NCBI GenBank assembly: GCA_020284085.1
Contig: JACEVL010000481.1
Location: 899,001-963,000 of the forward strand
Length of the DNA: 64,000 nt
Direction of reading: 5' to 3'
Source: Aporrectodea caliginosa
Lineage: Eukaryota > Annelida > Clitellata > Crassiclitellata > Lumbricidae
Shown here piece after piece: positions 59,227-64,000 of this stretch. The position numbers and the translations under genes were made by a program. Below the pieces are notes generated by a model. It did not search any database. It was not told the origin of the DNA and saw nothing but the letters and a program-made list of their open reading frames with translations. Positions within the stretch are counted from its first letter, which is position 1. Each line of letters starts with the position of its first letter.

Positions 59227-59372
59227 CCCTTCTCCTTCTTCTTCTAGACTCTGTTAGTTCCCCAATCTAGTCATAGCACCTCTATCTGGTTAGGATTTAA
59301 TCCTACCACAGAGGTATCAAAAGAAGAAAAAGAAGAAGTATCAGATGCATTGGAGGCACTAGAAGAAGAAGG
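59227..59372. repeat. Imperfect inverted repeat (hairpin)
   Basis: CTTCTTCTT pairs with AAGAAGAAG at the base, and TAGCACCTCTATCTGGTTAGGA pairs with TCCTACCACAGAGGTATC around TTAGGATTTAATCC. It could be a MITE relic or a hairpin RNA. Confidence 0.5.
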
Positions 59373-59374
59373 GT

Positions 59375-60060
59375 TTAAAGAATGCTAAGAATTATGCGAA
59401 GAAGAATGCAAACAAGAAGAAGCTCTCTAATTATTTTATTAGGTATTTTATCACACCACAAACATGCAGAATTCTCCTCAGCCGCCTATGATGCAGACCT
59501 AACGCCTCCAGTCTTTTCTTGTTTGCCACGTCATCGACCGGGTCTAAGATCCGTTCAGCGCTGTACTCAACATCATCTATGGCATCATAAAGACAACTCT
59601 TAAATCTTTATATTGCATCCGTTGCTTTTCCATATCCTTTCGAGCCTCGCTAACGCAGCATTTGCCTTCAAGATGCGTACTAGCGTAGGTCCCTATTTTT
59701 TACATCCTTGTCAGTTGTCACAGTTGCTGCCCACTGTTATCAAGCTACCCAGGTAGGCCCTTCCAGAAATCACCATCAGATTCTGTCATCGATCATGATC
59801 CTTTCAGCTTCATTTAATTTTCTTACCATAATAACCTTTATTTTTTCTGGGTTGATAGCGCATCTCACTTTTTCGCTTCTTTCTGAGTTCTATGTGTTAA
59901 AACTTTCATGACATTCCAAGTAATGTCCAATAAGGTGACATCGTCTGGAAAATCCAGGTCTCCATTCATCCACTTCAGTCACCTTGACCTTAACACTACC
60001 ACGTCGTACTCCTGTCACGAGCTTAAGCCACTCACCAACCTCTCCCTCAAATCGCACTGG
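59375..60060 (-). pseudogene. LINE reverse-transcriptase relic
   Basis: Minus-strand pieces include EGEVGEWLKLVTGVR, DLDFPDDVTLLDITWNVMK and VLTHR, corresponding to the ...GVRQG... and FADD (catalytic; here FPDD) blocks of LINE reverse transcriptases, followed by the thumb region with stops and frameshifts. The upstream part is interrupted by the insertion at 60060-60876 and resumes at 60877. Confidence 0.75.
60005..60059. repeat. 55-bp direct repeat, copy 1
   Basis: Identical over 55 bp to 60877-60931 (CGTACTCCTGTCACGAGCTT ... AAATCGCACTG). It belongs to the LINE relic and flanks an 817-bp unrelated segment. Confidence 0.95.
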
Positions 60061-60876
60061 GGGGGGCAAAATACGCCGCGGCATATCCGACTAGGGGTCT
60101 GGGGGAGCGTCGTAAGCTCCCCAGCGGGGTCGGGGCGGAGCCCCGGCCGCTATTGATTTGGTGCAATCCAAAGTAAAATCTTCTATTGAAAGTGAATTGA
60201 ATGAATTGAATAATATCACCTTTTTAAAGATCAGTGAACATGTTATTTATGTTAAAGGGTTTGAAGTTTATAATAGTGGCATAGTGCAACATAAGAACAT
60301 AAAAGTCTAACTTCAACATAAAAGTTGGCTGTACAAATGCAGTAAAATGCACAGGTGCAGGATATATTGAGGTCACAATTTAAAGCGAATGAAATCAGAA
60401 AATGTAGTAACCAAAAAACTTGAAACTTCTACCGGCAGTCCAGCACACGATCAATACTTCGCAGTTAGCACCAAAATCAATGATCATACTTAGTATATGT
60501 ACCCTTGGAAAGCCGAGCATACTTGGAAGTTGGCACCAAAATACTTGTTACTTAGTACAACGCAAAGTGAGAATAATACTCAGCAGTCAGCACTCAAAAT
60601 AATGAAACAATAGTAAGGTCCTAGGATGAACGAAGTGCTCGGAACTTCACAAGTCACAAGCTGTAACGCATAAACTAAATACTGTTCTTATAACAACTCA
60701 CAAGAAATAACTTCAAATAAGAAGATATTTGTGTTCCTATTGAGGACTGGCCGCACTGCCAAAAGAGGGGGTCGAAATTGGACCCCCACACCTTTTTTTG
60801 GAGGTCGAAGTGTGGGGGTCGGGCCTTAGCAAAGAGGGGGTCCGACCCCCCAACCCCCCCGGCAAATCACACCCTG
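60060..60876. mobile_element. 817-bp insertion between 55-bp direct repeats
   Basis: Its ends are strikingly G- or C-rich (GGGGGGG at the left, ACCCCCCAACCCCCC near the right), with internal GTGGGGGTC and its inverse GACCCCCAC at 60769-60820 forming a hairpin. There is no coding sequence. Origin unknown. Confidence 0.5.
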
Positions 60877-60931
60877 CGTACTCCTGTCACGAGCTTAAGC
60901 CACTCACCAACCTCTCCCTCAAATCGCACTG
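60877..60931. repeat. 55-bp direct repeat, copy 2
   Basis: Exact copy of 60005-60059, continuing into further LINE-like sequence (CACTTTCTT). Confidence 0.95.
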
Positions 60932-61312
60932 CACTTTCTTATCAGTAATAATGAACTAGTTAGTTAGAATAATAATAGGCCACTTATGTAAGTATATTAA
61001 TACCGATCTCAGAGTCTCGACTTCGCTCATTTTTACCTACTGCCAAAATCTTATCTAGGCCTTTCTACTTGAATAAACTATCAGTATTCACATACATTCA
61101 AAAATTGTTTGATAGTTAAATGATGGTGCGAACTAAAGTCCTGTATATTGGTTATTGCAAACGCAGTGGATATAATATATGATAATCGTTTGAAAGGAAA
61201 TGTTTCTCAGAAGATCGTGACGTACAACTGAGCATTTGAAAACAAGTCAAACTTTAACGATTACCCAGAGTCATACACAAAACTTCACACTCTGCATGTT
61301 GTCACTGTTTAC

Positions 61313-61812
<500 letters not shown>

Positions 61813-61997
61813 TATCATTTAAGTATTCATTAAGTTACAAACACACGTATGAACTAATAGTCAAGAAAGAGGGAGGGGCCAAGGTTAGTATAAGGCTATA
61901 AGCGATCAGCTTTTCTTGTCTCATGTTTTACAGTTAATGCATGACTGCAGCTGTAGTCCTTGTTTTGTGCAATAAACAATTTCCAAACAGTCACATT

Positions 61998-62030
61998 GCG
62001 CCCTTGTGCCTCCAAAGGCGCTATATATCT
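61998..62030 (+). mobile_element. CR1-like LINE/SINE 3' tail relic
   Basis: TGCGCCCTTGTGCCTCCAAA followed by GGCGCTATATA, the same stem-loop tail as in the other copies. Confidence 0.55.
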
Positions 62031-62418
62031 GGCTATATACACACGTACGTACATGCATAGGCTATACATGCGTAACCTCAAGACAAACACAATGTCATGC
62101 TCTTTCTGCGCGCACGATTTTTATGATTTAAATAAGATTCAAATTTCAAGAACGTGATCTGTTTAGATTTCATTGCACATTAAAATACCATCATTCTATT
62201 CAAAGTAATTCTTGTAAGCCCTTTTCTCTTCGCGTAAAATTCCATGTTACGATTTTATTACGGAACGTGCTATGAGTCTCCATTGGTCAGGAACTGCAAG
62301 AATGCCTGACGAGTTAAAATTAATTTCTTCTGCCTCCGGTTGTCCTGTTCTCCGGTCTCCGGAATCCCTCTGGACCATAGTTACACCGATCATATGCAGC
62401 AAAACGTTTAGTCCTAAC

Positions 62419-63343
62419 CAGTGTTGTTCAGTAATTGAAATACAAGTAATTGAATTACGTAATTGAATTACAAGTTCTGTAATTGTAATTGTAATTGTAA
62501 TTGTAATTGTAATTGAATTACATTTTAAGTCCATTAATTGTATTTCAATTACAATATTGCATGTAGGCCTAATTTGTAATTGAATGAACTCAATGAAGTG
62601 TAAATTACGAATTACTTTCATAAAGTCAGCAAAGATGACAGCCTTCCGGGTTGACCTGGGCCACCCGTTTAATTGAATAAACTGCTCTGCATTATGTTTG
62701 CATGGCAACATAATTGTCAACATTATTCTTTACCTACGCCCCTCTTACAATTTTACAGCACACTTTGATAGACCCCAAAGGGCAAGGGCTGACCATCATT
62801 ATCAGACTATCCATACAGTCATGCACTCATTCTTAGCTAGCTTACTGCGGCTGCCTACAGAAAACAGAGCTGCTATCTTCAGCTCCAGTTGAGCGTCTCT
62901 TTAGCACTGGTGGGCAAATTGACTCACTCAATCAGGCGCAATCAACTGAGTTCTCTAGAGACTATCATTTTGTAAAACTTCTACTAAAAATCAAATAAAC
63001 TCTAACTTGTTTTAATGGAACATAATTGCAAATCGTATTTTAGATAACTGACAAACTTATAATACAATTCAATGTATACATATATTATTACAATTTACAG
63101 GCCATTGGTCCATTGGATGTTTTAGTTTAAAAATAGAGTAAATTAAAAATTATCTAAACAATTCTAAATCATTTGCCAATTTTAAAGGAATAATTGATAA
63201 GCAATTGGTAATTGAATTACAATCAAAATGTAATTGTAATTCAATTACTTTCACAATCAAGTAATTATAATTCAATTACATTTACAAGCATGTAATTGCA
63301 ATTATAATTGAATTACATTTAGAACGTAATTGATACAACACTG
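62419..63343 (+). mobile_element. hAT transposon relic, 8-bp TSD
   Basis: 925 bp with ends CAGTGTTG and CAACACTG, flanked by perfect 8-bp duplications GTCCTAAC (62411-62418 and 63344-63351). Long subterminal arrays of GTAATTGAATTAC-type palindromic repeats lie at both ends (62435-62640 and 63195-63340). The middle keeps a transposase fragment. Confidence 0.93.
62700..62996 (+). pseudogene. hAT transposase C-terminal fragment
   Basis: RLPTENRAAIFSSS runs, through a frameshift, into PVERLFSTGGQIDSLNQAQ, the hAT dimerisation signature (S.PVER.FS..G.I). It ends FVKLLLKIK then TAA. Only the C-terminal end is kept. Confidence 0.85.
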
Positions 63344-63351
63344 GTCCTAAC

Positions 63352-64000
63352 CTCTATAGCTGATGAGATGCGCATAGTACAATTTCTACCGCTCAAAATT
63401 ATCTGCAACACATTGAGGTTAAACTTACATAGGCACTAATTATAAACATAAACCCGGGCGGTGGAGGTGGAACTATAATCACTAAATTCGAGCTACACAC
63501 ACAACGTGGAGACGAGCTCAAAATTGAGATGATTCGCGAAGAATGTGCGGATATTTCAGTTTGAAGCAAACAGGAAGAAACTAATTCAAAAACTGATTGA
63601 GAAAGTAGTCCTCATATAATTTAACCAGGAATTATATGCAACTGAACTTCGAAAAGAAAAGGACTCACCACATATTTTAGATTCGCATTAGTCTACGCTT
63701 CACGAGTCATTAAGTCTTTTATCACTAATCTGATCTTAAAATATTAACCGCTTTGATTAACAGATTTCAGACACACGTCTGCTGTTGTCCGTTGGCTCCG
63801 AAGTCCCATGTAAAGTTCTGTGTAGAGGTCTGAGCCTAGTGCTGCACTCATGCGACCGCGTGTGGTCCTGAATACCTAAGCGAGCATAAACCACAGCTTA
63901 ATTAAGGCTGGGGTTTTCCGTAAACAAAAGTTGGTCGAAAAGCGTAACAATCACGTGAAAACTTACGAACAGAACACTTAATGATAACCATATAATTATG
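63352..64000. other. No recognised feature
   Basis: Short frames only and no repeat structure seen by eye. Confidence 0.45.

Overview
The window looks like nuclear DNA of an invertebrate animal, most likely a marine deuterostome such as an echinoderm (inference). Reasons: the one clear host gene has about a dozen short exons with canonical GT/AG introns, all other clear coding exons are small and intron-separated, and the rest is dense in transposon relics, tRNA-derived SINEs and long microsatellites. The species cannot be fixed from the sequence alone. Most long open frames here are artefacts of microsatellites or transposons.

Left part (1-15.3 kb, + strand): the gene for BORA (protein aurora borealis), the cofactor through which Aurora A activates Plk1. 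It can be read from an ATG at 411 to a stop at 14317-14319. The introns carry a hairpin (2.6 kb), a TA-flanked MITE (5.9-6.5 kb), a 3.8 kb giant palindromic foldback element (7.28-11.06 kb) and tRNA-derived SINEs.

Middle (15-52 kb): LINE, SINE and DNA-transposon relics. Standouts are a very young, internally deleted Gypsy-type LTR retrotransposon (28741-33510; 290-bp LTRs differing at one base, 5-bp TSD), a hAT element with an intact 8-bp TSD (34773-35790) carrying a nested hAT MITE with its own TSD, and several long tri- and tetranucleotide arrays. Minus-strand exons starting at 34479 encode a probable death-domain protein.

Right part (52-64 kb): a second minus-strand death-domain gene (four phase-compatible exons, 58926 down to 52821) with introns full of CR1-like LINE 3' ends and SINEs, then a LINE reverse-transcriptase relic split by an 817-bp insertion flanked by a 55-bp perfect direct repeat, and another hAT element with a perfect 8-bp TSD (62419-63343).

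Working links: the LINE 3' ends and at least one SINE share the same terminal stem-loop, suggesting the LINE mobilises the SINE. A roughly 47-bp repeat links the centre of the palindromic element with the interior of the 34.8 kb hAT element. BORA is the only gene whose pathway can be stated with confidence; the two death-domain genes suggest apoptosis or innate-immune signalling, but their partners cannot be named from this window.
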